DNA of 64,000 bases from Symbiodinium natans. Taxonomy: Eukaryota; Sar; Dinophyceae; Suessiales; Symbiodiniaceae. Shown here piece after piece: positions 1-9,082 of the stretch. The notes under the pieces were generated by a model, which was not told the DNA's origin, ran no database searches, and saw only the letters and a program-made list of their open reading frames with translations. The first letter of the stretch is position 1. Each line of letters starts with the position of its first letter. The position numbers and the translations under genes were made by a program. The stretch spans positions 326,001-390,000 of the forward strand of contig CAJNDS010002366.1 of assembly GCA_905221605.1 (NCBI GenBank). Reading direction: 5' to 3'.

Positions 1-90
1 TTTAGGGTTTAGGGTTTAGGGTTTAGGGTTTAGGGTTTAGGGTTTAGGGTTTAGGGTTTAGGGTTTAGGGTTTAGGGTTTAGGGTTTAGG
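1..90 (+). repeat. TTTAGGG telomere-type array
   Basis: About 12 perfect tandem TTTAGGG units open the window and end abruptly in ordinary sequence (cgcccttctctccag). The G-rich strand runs 5' to 3' into unique DNA and many similar arrays follow, so this is read as an interstitial array cut by the window edge, not as a chromosome end. Confidence 0.95.
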
Positions 91-188
91 CGCCCTTCTC
101 TCCAGCACCATGGGCTGCAGGGTTGCACCGCATCCGCATCACTCTGAGCAGCCGTGATGCTCATGCCTCAGAGTGGTGTCCGTTGGCG
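91..188 (+). other. unique island between two telomere-type arrays, possible exon
   Basis: About 98 bp of non-repetitive sequence between two TTTAGGG arrays. It begins with a pyrimidine-rich stretch ending in ctccag, a good 3' splice acceptor, followed by an open frame (ACC ATG GGC TGC AGG...) that stops after 17 codons. Elsewhere in this window true exons sit in the same kind of gap between arrays, so this could be an exon, but no family is recognisable. Confidence 0.25.
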
Positions 189-248
189 GTTTAGGGTTTA
201 GGGTTTAGGGTTTAGGGTTTAGGGTTTAGGGTTTAGGGTTTAGGGTTT
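189..248 (+). repeat. TTTAGGG telomere-type array
   Basis: About 8.5 units of TTTAGGG, the last one ending in TTTCGGG. Same orientation as the array at the window start. Confidence 0.95.
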
Positions 249-1340
249 CGGGGCCTTAGCATGTCCAGCCTACAGGGCCCGGAATCAGGATTCAGGCCTT
301 TGGGTTTGAGATCCCAAAGCTGCAAAAATGCTTGGCTTCTTATTCCTAAACGGAACCCAGATACGTTCAGGAAGCCTTGCCGCAGTTCAGGAGACAAGAT
401 TCAGATAAGGGCCTGACATTCGAAACAACAAATTAGGGTAAACTCATATCGAGTGGGCCTAAAGACCTCCTCCACACCCACAGGCACTAAATTGCTCACT
501 TAGCCCTGAAACCCTTTGCGTTCTCGTAGAGCTTCCGGGAAGAATATTCAAGATCAGAGACTTATTCTTCTCCGCCAGCTGTTTCTTCTGTGCATTTTCC
601 GAGCTGCTTCCCTCCGCTCTGAATCGTTTTTTCCTGCTGGCTTCCGCATTGCCCCCTTGCTTTTGTTCCCCGCATGTCCCCGCCGGATTTGGTCTCCGAG
701 CTTGTTTCCTGAGCTTCGTCGTGTTGATTCAGGAAAGGCTGGGAGTCGGCGCATGTTAAAGCAGATGAGTCCGAGAGGCCCAAGTAGAAGCTTGTAAGTT
801 TTTTTTAAGCAAGCATACTGTGTACCCCTTTTTCCTGTTACTATGCAGATGCCATGAAGACTCATCACTTCTAGTGGCTTCCCATGCAAGTTTCACCACA
901 TCCCTGCAGTCGGCAAACGAGTCTCTGATTCCAAAGCCGGGCGGTGTCAGCATTTGGGCCGTTTCCAGTATAGAGCTGTCTTGTGTTGGGCGTAGAAACA
1001 AGTTGCTGTTCGAGAGATGTGGTTCTTCCCCTGGAGAGTCGAAGCCAGAAATCCTAGTCCTATTTCCCAATGGTGTGCCAACGTCAGTCCTTCTGGACAT
1101 GTCTCAAATTTTTCCAAAGCCGAACCTTCCAAAGCTAGACTCCTTCAATCCAATCGATGCATCGTTGTCTATTGAAGCGCTGAAGTTGCCAGGAAGCCGC
1201 ATTGGCTCGGGGACCGTCAGGTCGTCGTAGTTTGTTGCTCCCTTCACTTCCCCCCCAACTGAAAATCTCAGATTGTTGAACCCCCCTTGAACCCGCAAAC
1301 CCCGCAAACCCCCAAACCCCCAAACCCCTAAACCCCAATC
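249..1340. other. non-repetitive stretch, no gene recognised
   Basis: Open frames of 60-136 codons exist on both strands but overlap each other in different frames, have no recognisable motifs, and none is flanked by a convincing splice-site pair. Read as intron or intergenic. A short degenerate array (accccgcaaaccccc) ends it near 1330. Confidence 0.4.
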
Positions 1341-1372
1341 ATTATGATGAGCCGTTACACTTTCCTGAAGCT

Positions 1373-1440
1373 GCAGGTTCGAGCTCTGGAGAAGGTCTGC
1401 ACAGACCTGGTGACTGGTGCGAAGGCGAAGGCAGATGCGA
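1373..1440 (+). CDS. possible exon, helical segment
   Basis: After a CTGCAG acceptor the frame reads VRALEKVCTDLVTGAKAKAD, a regular amphipathic helix-like segment unlike the low-complexity G-rich frame that follows it (GRGRGGGRERGGGG). The frame is open from an ATG at 1344. No family is recognised. It may be an exon of an upstream gene; the kinesin gene starts more than 11 kb downstream. Confidence 0.3.
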
Positions 1441-2405
1441 GTTGTGTTGGGCGCGGGCGGGGGGGGGGGCGGGAGAGGGGGGGAGGGGGCAAAGGCTCAG
1501 GGTCTGGGCTTCCGAATGTAGGAAGTGAGCCCACGCCGAGAGGGGACTACTGTTCATCAAGACTCAGAACACGGTTCCTGAAAGACTGAGAGGGGGGCAT
1601 GCTGTCGATGTGGGTTTTGTATTGCTTGACCCTGCAGTGAGTGCGTCCCCTCCACCGGAACAGAAACGGATTCCGTGGGGCACCCTCCGACCGGAAAGGG
1701 GTATTTGACCCTGAAGTGTGAAGTTGTAGAATGGAAGATTTTGTTAGATCCCTGTGCTCGTGGCTAACTCCGATAGTCCCAAATCAAGGAAGTGTAGGCC
1801 TCAACGTGTGCTGACGCTGCCCTCGCACTGTCCATCTCTTCGCAGGGCCAAACCCAGTCGCACCGTGACCCTAAATCTTAGAATCCGCGAACACGCACAA
1901 GCCTGAAGCTTAAACACCCCCAAGCACCAGGAGTTGAAAGTTGCTGGGCCCATCCGCATCTGCCTCAGTCTCGCCTTGACGACTTTTCGTTTGCGTTCTT
2001 GGCGTCCAGTGCTTTGAGTTGATGTCGTGTGCAGCCCTAACAACCCTAAGCCCAACAAAAACCCTAAGTCCTAAAACCCTAGGCCCTAAGCCCTAAAAAC
2101 CCTAAGCATAAGCCGCCAGAGTTGCATCAAAGCACCTGGCTGTCACTAGCATCACCGGTGGCCATCAGGTTTGACTCTTTGCACCGCATCGCGTGCGAGC
2201 ATGCCTAGAGACTGACCCAGGTCTTCGATGTCTGGCCATTCGGATGCTAAGACACCACCGCTTAGCCCAAAACGTCAACTTGGGAAGGCTGAAAATGCAC
2301 TGACAATGCTTGAGAACGTGGCACGCGACCGCACGCAATCTTAGGACGTAGAATTCTTGGGGCATCTGCGGAGGTCCGGGTTCAGGGTTGAGGGGTCTTT
2401 AAGCT

Positions 2406-2497
2406 AAACCCTAAACCCTAAACCCTAGACCCTAAACCCTAAACCCTAAACCCTAAACCCCAAAACCCTAAACCCTAAACCCTAAACCCTAAACCCC
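2406..2497 (-). repeat. CCCTAAA telomere-type array
   Basis: About 13 units of CCCTAAA with one CCCTAGA and two CCCCAAA variants. The orientation is opposite to the next array at 2604, so the two face each other across a 106-bp unique island. Confidence 0.95.
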
Positions 2498-2513
2498 AAA
2501 GTGCCGCAACATC

Positions 2514-2603
2514 GAAGCGAGGTCTGCCCACGAAGATCCTTCGGCTCATGGTGCGCAAGTCCCCCTGCGGTGAAGGAGCGCCCCAGGGACTTGAAGAAAG
2601 GTT
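2514..2603 (+). CDS. possible exon between opposed telomere arrays
   Basis: A unique GC-rich island between a CCCTAAA array and a TTTAGGG array. Two frames are open, one reading KRGLPTKILRLMVRKSP. The 3' edge reads GAAAG|GTTTGGGG, so the first repeat unit would supply a GT donor, the same arrangement seen at better-supported exons (35394, 43745, 50616). No family is recognised. Confidence 0.3.
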
Positions 2604-2707
2604 TGGGGTTTAGGGTTTAGGGTTTAGGGTCTAGGGTCTAGGGTTTAGGGTTTAGGGTTTAGGGTTTAGGGTGGTCCAGGGTTTAGGGTCTAGGGTTTAG
2701 GGTTTAG
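2604..2707 (+). repeat. TTTAGGG array with TCTAGGG variants
   Basis: About 14 units, several TCTAGGG, interrupted once by ggtccagg. Variant units occur within the array and not only at its edges. Confidence 0.93.
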
Positions 2708-4140
2708 TGGATTCTCTGGATTTGCTATGGATTTGTTGCGGTGGCAGGTTAGTGAACCTGCCATTTGCTTCGTGCCTACACCTGCGCTCTAATAGGGATG
2801 TTGTCAGTTTTCCGTTACTGGGCGCAAAAGTGAACCCCGAGCCCAGACCTAAACCATAAGCTCCCTGAGCCTCGAACCCACAACAACCCTGAAGCCTAAA
2901 CCCCTAAACAAGTGAGCCCCCGAAGCCCCCGAAACATGCCAGCTCAGCCTCGTAAAGCCCCACCAAACCCTACAAAGCAGCTCCGAATGCGAGTCTTGTC
3001 ACCGTGGCAGTGAGCCCTATGGTTTGCCTGTGCTCATGCCATTTTTCGAAAGTTTACCCCAGACCTTCAATTCGTCTTGATGAGATTTTTTGCTAGAAAC
3101 ACCTTACTGGAAGCTGCGCGGCTTGCCGGTGTGGGAGTAAGGACCAGAGCCCAAGATGAAAAGCTCACACACAGAAGCGCAAGTGAGCGCATCCGCAGTG
3201 AATCAGTATGAGGCCTCCTGCTTCACTTGTACTGTGTTCAACCCCCCATCAGGTCAAAGCCCTTTCATTTTCTAGAGCCGGCGGCGGTTCGGAGGGGAGC
3301 ACAGCAACAGCAAAATGAAAATAACACGGTAATTCAAGGCGTGCTTTCATGGGAACTTATGTTTTTTGCAATCGCTGTTTTTTGGTGCAAACTTGAAGCT
3401 AGCACTTGTAAAGACCCAGAAAGGGATACTGAGCAGCATTCCAAGCCTTGGCGTCTGCTTGCTGTTTCGGTTGAAAAGTTCGTAAGACTTCGTCCGCCTG
3501 CCAGGCACCAACACGTTTGATCGATGGGAGATGCGAATCCACAAGCGCCTCATTGACCTGCACTCACCCTCTGACGCCGGAAGCTCAGAAAACGTGCCAC
3601 CGTAAACCCTAAACCCTCCTTGTTCACTTCCGAAACTTTGAAGAGCGACTTGGGAATGTCAACCGGTGGGCCGGTGTCACTCGAACTACTTGGGCCAACA
3701 TGGTGTGGCTCCAGCAAACTTGTTTCAACCCACCTGAGCGCTTAAATGTCGTAATTTAGGGGTGGGCCCTGAGAATGAATGTTTGCTTGCTTCTTTGGAT
3801 GGACATAGAGGAATGATCAGACACCCAGCCCGTAACCCGCTGCAAAAGCTGCGACCTTCACGGCCCCGACAGCAAGATGCTGCAGTCGGACACACCTGCT
3901 TAGAGTGCAAAACTACAAGGCGTAAGCCGTGAGCTTAGATCTCAATGACAATTATTGCTAAAGTGTTCATTCGCAAGGTGGTGAAGCAGATTACCTCCAT
4001 CTCCATTGAGCATGGCGCTTGGACGAATCACACGGTTTGACCATCCCGAGTTCTCGAGCGTACCTAGGGTTCAGCGTTTCGGGTTTGGGTCTGAGTCTTG
4101 TCTAACCCCCTAAAACACCTCGACGCAGATGAGGCTGGCC
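2708..4140. other. non-repetitive stretch, no gene recognised
   Basis: Contains scattered single telomere-type units (2890, 3604) and short open frames on both strands without motifs. No inverted-repeat element or splice-flanked exon was found. Confidence 0.35.
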
Positions 4141-4154
4141 TATTCAACAGGTTC

Positions 4155-4264
4155 CTAGGACCCGGAGTAGGCCCTTATTTCCTTTTTGAAGGGTTGGGGT
4201 TCCCTTATTATTCCCTTAAAACCAAAAAGGCACCCTTTTATTTCTAGGTTACTCCTGGGTCGAG
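4155..4264. mobile_element. short inverted-repeat element, family K copy 1
   Basis: Its left end (CTAGGACCCGGAGTAGGCCC) pairs imperfectly with its right end (TAGGTTACTCCTGGGTCGAG). The interior shares GGGTTGGGGTTCCCTT and a CCCTTAAAACC core with a second copy at 50154-50272, 46 kb away. Two diverged copies with matching ends support a short non-autonomous element. No coding capacity. Confidence 0.7.
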
Positions 4265-4723
4265 GTTCGTATGGTGACTCTTTCTGGATTTTGGATTTCT
4301 CGGGAGTCGCCCTTCCTCCGTTGTGGTTTTGCGAGGCGTGGGCTGCAAGCCCTTTCGCTGAGTCCATCCGCTAAGCTAGCGAGAAATCCGGCAGACTCTC
4401 CATGCAGAATGCCCTACACCCTAAACCCTAAACCCTCCCTAAACCCCTAACCCCCTAAACCCTAAACCTGCACGCCGTTTGTGTTATTACCTTTGAGCCC
4501 ATGGTTCCCAACGAGGCAACTGCAAACAAGAACCCACGTGTCCCGAAGCTGCCAAACCGAAAGCTCAGTCAGGGTGTCAGGCCTCAAACTTCACAGGCTG
4601 GCTAGTATAGGGTAGTATAGGGTATCATTGCATTTTAAGGCATTCTAGGGTATTATATTCTAGGGTATCTATAGGAGTAGCACAAGCAAAAGCCAAGCAC
4701 TTCGCGCACTTCGCCCAAAACCC

Positions 4724-4817
4724 ATAAGCCCTAAACCCTAAACCCTTTGTGTGTTTAGGGTTTAGGGTTTAGGGTTTAGGGTTTAGGGTTTAGGGTTTAG
4801 GGTTTAGGGTTTAGGGG
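4724..4817. repeat. head-to-head telomere-type arrays
   Basis: CCCTAAA units (4724-4746) run into TTTAGGG units (4754-4817) across a spacer of only about 7 bp (TTTGTGTG). The arrangement can fold into a long perfect hairpin. Confidence 0.9.
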
Positions 4818-4893
4818 TGTGTGCTCCAGTTCGCACGTTTTGAGTGCCAAGGCCAGGAGTCGAAGTCGTCCGAGGCTTACAGAGCCAGAACCT

Positions 4894-5110
4894 ACCAGGA
4901 TGGGCTACTGGGCCCTATAATCCCCATACTCAACCCTAAAAGGCGCTATAATCCCCAGTATAAAGGCCCCTATAATCCCCATAGTCAACCCTATAAAGGG
5001 CCTTGTTAAGGGGTTCTAGGGCATAATTGCCCCTTTTTAGGGGTTACAGGGTGTACCAGCCTTTTTCAAGGGGTTATAGGGTAGAGTAGCCCATGCCGCC
5101 CATGCCGGTA
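4894..5110. mobile_element. family A element, rearranged copy
   Basis: It starts with the family-A left end (ACCAGGATGGGCTACTGG) and ends with a degenerate right end (AGCCCATGCCGCCCATGCC). Inside, the core unit CCTATAATCCCCATA...CAACCCTA is repeated about three times and the AAGGGGTTATAGGG unit three times. The copy is therefore about twice the usual ~95 bp length through internal duplication. Confidence 0.8.
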
Positions 5111-5578
5111 TCTGATTCAGAAAGCATGCTCAAACATGCTCAGGTGAATTCGGGCACTGCTGGGCTAGTGCGGGATGGTTCAGGATGGGGTTTAAACCCT
5201 AGATTTAAACCCTAGACCCTAAACCCCAAACTTGGGTCATTCGGACGCGGAGATGCTGACTTAGGACTTTGGATTTTGGTACGCAACTGCCAGTATTCGG
5301 GAGTGTTTGGAAGCACCAGCTTGTCCTAAACCCCTTAATAGCCCTTACCCATAGGGTTTAGGGTTTAGGGTTTAGGCTCCAAAGAGTCTGAAGCTTGAAG
5401 ACTTTGGATCTTGGCCGGATGACCCCGCTTCTTACGTTCACTCGAAACGGGTTTAGGGTTTAGGGTTTGGGGTTTAGGGTTTAGGGTTTAGGGTCTGCAG
5501 ATCCTCAATCCTTCAAGCTTCACCCTTATGCATCCCTGAAAGAAGAAGTCCTAGAATCATCTTCTCACGCAATCCCTC

Positions 5579-5698
5579 TACCAGCATGGGCGATTATACC
5601 CTATAACTCCTTAAGCAAGGCCTCAAAATGGGGGGTTGGTTATGGGAATTATGGGGCCTAATAGCCCTAAACCCGAAACCCTAAACCCTAAACCCCAA
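5579..5698. mobile_element. family A element truncated by CCCTAAA units
   Basis: The reverse-oriented family-A sequence runs from CCAGCATGGGCGATTATACC to CCTAATAGCCC. Where the terminal ATGCTGGT should follow, it switches to CCCTAAACCCGAAACCC units (5667-5698). The switch occurs at the element's own TAGCCC, a near match to the repeat unit. Confidence 0.75.
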
Positions 5699-5819
5699 TC
5701 CTCATAGAGTCCTCGAGACCAGCTCAGGAGGTGACCATCGCAGACCTGTGAGGGGGCGCTACAATCGCAAGGACTCCCAAGCCGCTGTGGCGCGGAGCGC
5801 AGAAACGCTCGGGCATGCG

Positions 5820-5890
5820 GGTTTAGGGTTTAGGGTTTAGGGTTTAGGGTTTAGGGTTTAGGGTTTGCGTTTAGGGTTTAGGTTTAGGGT
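5820..5890 (+). repeat. TTTAGGG telomere-type array
   Basis: About nine units, the last ones degenerate (TTTGCG, TTTAGGTTTAGGG). Confidence 0.93.
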
Positions 5891-6010
5891 ACTTGCAACA
5901 CTGCACACGGCCCGGGTTCATGTGCCAAGGTCCTACAGCCTGATCCAAACACGAAAACCCTGTTTCATTGGGCTTTCAGGGGGCCACATTCGTTCCAGGG
6001 CTTTTGCAAT

Positions 6011-6195
6011 GTTTGGGGGGGTTTTGGGTGGGTTTTGGGGGGGGTTTTGGGGGGGTTGGGGGGGTTTTGGGGGGGTTTGGGGGGGGTTTTGGGGGGGTTT
6101 TGGGGGGGGTTTGGGGGGGGGTTTTGGGGCGGGTTTTGGGGCGGGTTTTGGGGTGGGTTTGGGGGGTTTTTTTGGGGGGGTTTTGGGGGGGTTTT
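6011..6195 (+). repeat. G-rich GGGGTTTT-like tract
   Basis: About 185 bp made almost only of G runs (4-9) separated by TTT or TTTT on the + strand. The pattern resembles TTTTGGGG repeats more than TTTAGGG and could form stacked G-quadruplexes. The apparent glycine/phenylalanine and proline/lysine open frames through it are products of the repeat. Confidence 0.9.
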
Positions 6196-6413
6196 GAGAC
6201 TCCAATTCTTTGGGATCAGCGGTTCCGGTTGAGGGCAAACGCAGCCGGCTGGGGGGTCAGCCGGCTGGGGGGTCTTAGCAGGTCATATATCCCAAGGTCT
6301 GACAAAGAAGATGCACATGAGACACATGAATACACTTGCCTTCAAATGTCCGCCGGCCTCGGCTCGAAGGGACGATCGAGGGATCAGCTGCTTTGAGCTT
6401 CGATGGTTCATGA

Positions 6414-6521
6414 AGGGGTTTCCGAAATTAGGGGTACTGTACCTTATTGGGGTCCTTATTTTGAGGGAATCCTACTATTTGGGGTCTATATTACGGGGTC
6501 CCTTATTTTCGTAAACCCCCA
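6414..6521. mobile_element. family B element adjoining a start codon
   Basis: The terminal inverted repeats are AGGGGTTTCCGAAATTAGGG and CCCTTATTTTCGTAAACCCCC. ATGA is present on both flanks (6410-6413 and 6522-6525), as expected for a target-site duplication. The right copy of ATGA is the start codon of the secreted-protein frame that follows, so the element lies exactly at the 5' end of that coding sequence. Confidence 0.85.
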
Positions 6522-7124
6522 ATGAGGCTCCCGCCCTTTGTACTGGCTTTGGTGGCGGCCATCTGTCCTGGGGTTTCCTCCACGGCTACTGACGATTGTT
6601 TGGCATGCGTGGAGGGCAAAGGGTCCTGGCAACTAAGCTCATGCCACTCTGCAGATCGTCTGGGGCATTGCCCCATTGCAGATGCCGACTGCTGCACAGA
6701 CGCAGAGTGCTGTGTTACCAGTGGCTGCCGATCACCTGAAGACATGCTTGTCGAATCATGGGCGTCAGACCATCCAGTGTCCTGCCACAGATGTTGTGAG
6801 GAGTCGTCGCAGGGGTGCAAGTTCCGGACCTACGTGGATGGTGCCGCAACGTATTCTGAACCACACTACAACGTGGAGGAAGTTGTGCCTGGCAAGATGT
6901 GTGCGGATGTTTGGCCCGATCCAGGCACTACATGCCCACCTTGTGCATACTGCGACATTCACACCGAACAGGAGTTGATCAAGAGACTACACGAGTGCAA
7001 CTGCCAGACTATCCATCCTGAAACAGACTGCGGTGACCCTACGTCATGCGAGTGCTACTGCCACAAGCAGGCGCAGGGGCTTGAGCGCTGTCCACACGTG
7101 CGACTGCCCCGATCCGAGCTGTGA
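6522..7124 (+). CDS. cysteine-rich secreted protein (hypothetical)
   Basis: An uninterrupted frame of 200 codons. It starts with a typical signal peptide (MRLPPFVLALVAAICPGVSS: two charged or polar residues, a hydrophobic core, small residues before a likely cut after about residue 20-22). The rest holds about 25 cysteines, many as CC or CxC (DADCC, ECC, RCC, CPPCAYC, CECYC), which suggests a disulfide-stabilised extracellular or vesicular protein. I do not recognise the family. The ATG lies in the target duplication of the family-B element just upstream. At the 3' end the frame meets GAGCT|GTGAGC, a strong donor, so the last few residues before the TGA may be intronic and more exons may follow. 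A second frame after about 7033 is also cysteine-rich (to 7305), hinting at continuation by splicing. No promoter motif is evident. Confidence 0.65.
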   Translation: MRLPPFVLALVAAICPGVSSTATDDCLACVEGKGSWQLSSCHSADRLGHCPIADADCCTDAECCVTSGCRSPEDMLVESWASDHPVSCHRCCEESSQGCKFRTYVDGAATYSEPHYNVEEVVPGKMCADVWPDPGTTCPPCAYCDIHTEQELIKRLHECNCQTIHPETDCGDPTSCECYCHKQAQGLERCPHVRLPRSEL

Positions 7125-7305
7125 GCTTCGAGAGGCCCAAGTTGGACAATTGCCATGTGGCACTTGGAGCAGTTGCTGCTGCGTGTGGCAGAGTGCACTC
7201 CGCGCGCTTGCCACTGACAACCTCCGGGTTCCTTCGCTTTGCACCGGTGGAAAATGGAAGCTGCGCCCTTGGACGTTGGAAAGGCTGGGGTTGTGTCCAG
7301 CCTGA
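7125..7305 (+). CDS. possible continuation of the cysteine-rich gene
   Basis: The frame overlapping the end of the 200-codon reading frame runs on to a stop near 7305 with further cysteines (CDCPDPSC, then SSCCCVWQ). It could be a shifted downstream exon or a chance frame in GC-rich DNA. There is no clear splice pair. Confidence 0.25.
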
Positions 7306-7513
7306 ACCCTGAGTCGCAAAGTCCTTTGCTAAGTTGACCTGGGCCACTCGTTTCTAGGCCCCAACCGGCTCAGCCTTCTAGACCAAACACACCTGCCGGA
7401 GCCTTACACCACAAGCAAATGCTCCGAGAGCACCACGTGCAGCCCCACTTCCCGGAACACGCTGGCCTGCCTGCTAGAGAAGGCCTGAGAGGGCTTCCAA
7501 ACTTCCAGCCAAA

Positions 7514-7624
7514 AGTAAGCCCTACACCCTATACCCTGAACTCTAAGCCCTAAACCCTATACCCTGAACTCTAAACCCTATACCCTATACCCTGAACTCT
7601 AAACCCTAAACCCTAAACCCTAAA
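7514..7624 (-). repeat. degenerate CCCTAAA/CCCTATA array
   Basis: CCCTAAA units mixed with CCCTATA, CCCTACA and CCCTGAACT. This is an old or diverged telomere-type array. Confidence 0.85.
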
Positions 7625-7638
7625 ATTTAGGGGTTACC

Positions 7639-7707
7639 GATGCCATCGCGCGGCTCTGCCCTGGCCATGACGAGGCCACCAGCGGGGTGCCCTGTTGGTT
7701 CGGGCTT
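7639..7707 (+). CDS. possible exon between telomere-type arrays
   Basis: An open unique island reading DAIARLCPGHDEATSGVPCW between a degenerate array and a CCCTAAA array (7709-7755). It has an exon-like composition but no recognised domain and no certain splice sites. Confidence 0.3.
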
Positions 7708-7841
7708 AGCCCTAAACCCTAAACCCCAAACCCTAAACCCTAAACCCTAAACCCCAGAGAGGATGCAGAGGGAGACGACAACCCGAAACCTGAAAACCGA
7801 GACCACGCTGCAATTCACATGCCAAGAACCAAATGCAGGGG

Positions 7842-7893
7842 GATCCTGCTATTTGGGGTCTTTTTTAGGGGCCCTTATTATCGAAAACCCCCA
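7842..7893. mobile_element. family B element, partial
   Basis: It shares GGGATCCTGCTATTTGGGGTC and the right end CCCTTATTATCGAAAACCCCC with other family-B copies. The left third is missing. Confidence 0.6.
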
Positions 7894-7984
7894 AATCCTC
7901 CCGAAACCCTTAACCCTAAACCCGAAACCCTAAACCCTAAACCCTAAACCCTATAAACCCTAAACCCCCAAAACTCCTCAACAG

Positions 7985-8056
7985 GCAGCTGCAGGAGTCC
8001 GCCTTCAACAAAGTCGCCGTCAGCCAGGCTTGGGATTGCATCGCGGCTGGGGACTC
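7985..8056 (+). CDS. possible exon ending at a telomere array
   Basis: After an AACAG acceptor the frame reads QLQESAFNKVAVSQAWDCIA, then AGD, and ends at GACTC|GTAGGG, where a GT donor overlaps the first unit of the next TTTAGGG array. It looks like real protein but the family is unknown. It may belong with the islands at 2.5 and 7.6 kb. Confidence 0.45.
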
Positions 8057-8155
8057 GTAGGGTTTAGGGTTTAGGGTTTAGGCTTTAGGCTTTAGGGTTT
8101 AGGGTTTAGGGTTTAGAGGTTAGGGTTTAGGGTTTAGAGGTTAGGGTTTAGGGTT
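8057..8155 (+). repeat. TTTAGGG array with variants
   Basis: About 13 units including TTTAGGC and TTTAGAGG variants. Confidence 0.92.
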
Positions 8156-8945
8156 TTTTGGACTTGTAGGGTCCGGACTTGGGATTCAGAGCCTTGAGGG
8201 CTTCATGTTCTTTGTGGGGCTGGGCTGTGGCATGTGTCTGATATAGCTGGAAGTTGATGAACCCCACTTATGAGCCAATTGCAGTCGATGTTGCGCGGGA
8301 CTTCGCCCAAAAGCTTGGATCAGTACAGGCAGCAGGGCCTCCGGCATGCGGGATCGGCCGACTACGCTGCATCATTTATGGAGTCTAGGGGTACTACTTT
8401 GGGCTCGGTTTCGCGAATCGGATTTCGCCCTTGCCACTTGATACTGAAGCTTGTGGTACCGAAGTAGCATTTGAGGAATTGCCGGCTTCATCAGGGTTTT
8501 CGATTGGTAGAGCTACGACTTGACCCTAAACGCTGAGCCCCACACGATTTCCGGACATGGACTTCAGGCAGGTTCGTAGTAGCTGACCATCCGATGCCTC
8601 GTAGAACCGTTACTCCTTGAAGTCATTCAAGCCGTTGATTCCTTTTTTAGGGTAGCATGTAAATCTACACTGAATCTACACCAATTGCAGTCCATCTTCG
8701 GAATGCCCTCGATGGCAAATGGCCTGGACGTCCGTGAGCTTCTGCGCGAGGCAAGGTGATTTGAGCGGTTGAGGCGTTGGCGGCTTTAGAAGTTTTTTGG
8801 CGGCTTCGGGTTGCAACGTCAGACTTGAGGGTGTAAGGGCGTTTGGGCATTCCAACTTGTGAAGTTTGGCAGGGGCTTTGGGGCTTTACAGGGCTTGACA
8901 GACCCCAAGCTCCAAGCCTCAAACCATACCCTGATCATGAAGCAG
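8156..8945. other. non-repetitive stretch, no gene recognised
   Basis: Short open frames on both strands (longest 85 codons, minus strand, 8665-8922) without motifs or a splice context. Read as intron or intergenic. Confidence 0.35.
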
Positions 8946-9082
8946 GGTAGGGTTTAGGGTTTAGGGTTTAGGGTTTAGGGTTTAGGGTTTAGGGTTTAGG
9001 GTTTAGGGTTTAGGGTTTAGGGTTTAGGGTTTAGGGTTTAGGGTTTAGGGTTTAGGGTTTAGGGTTTAGGGTTTAGGGTTAG
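8946..9082 (+). repeat. long TTTAGGG array
   Basis: About 19 near-perfect TTTAGGG units (137 bp), one of the longest homogeneous arrays in the window. Confidence 0.96.

Noticed and set aside
1-90. A true chromosome end at the start of the window
   Set aside because: The array is short, more than 70 similar arrays follow in both orientations, and the repeat strand at the left edge would be oriented the wrong way for a terminus (a left end should read CCCTAAA).
5865-6396. Gly/Phe- and Pro/Lys-rich frames
   Set aside because: Products of the G-run tract at 6011-6195.
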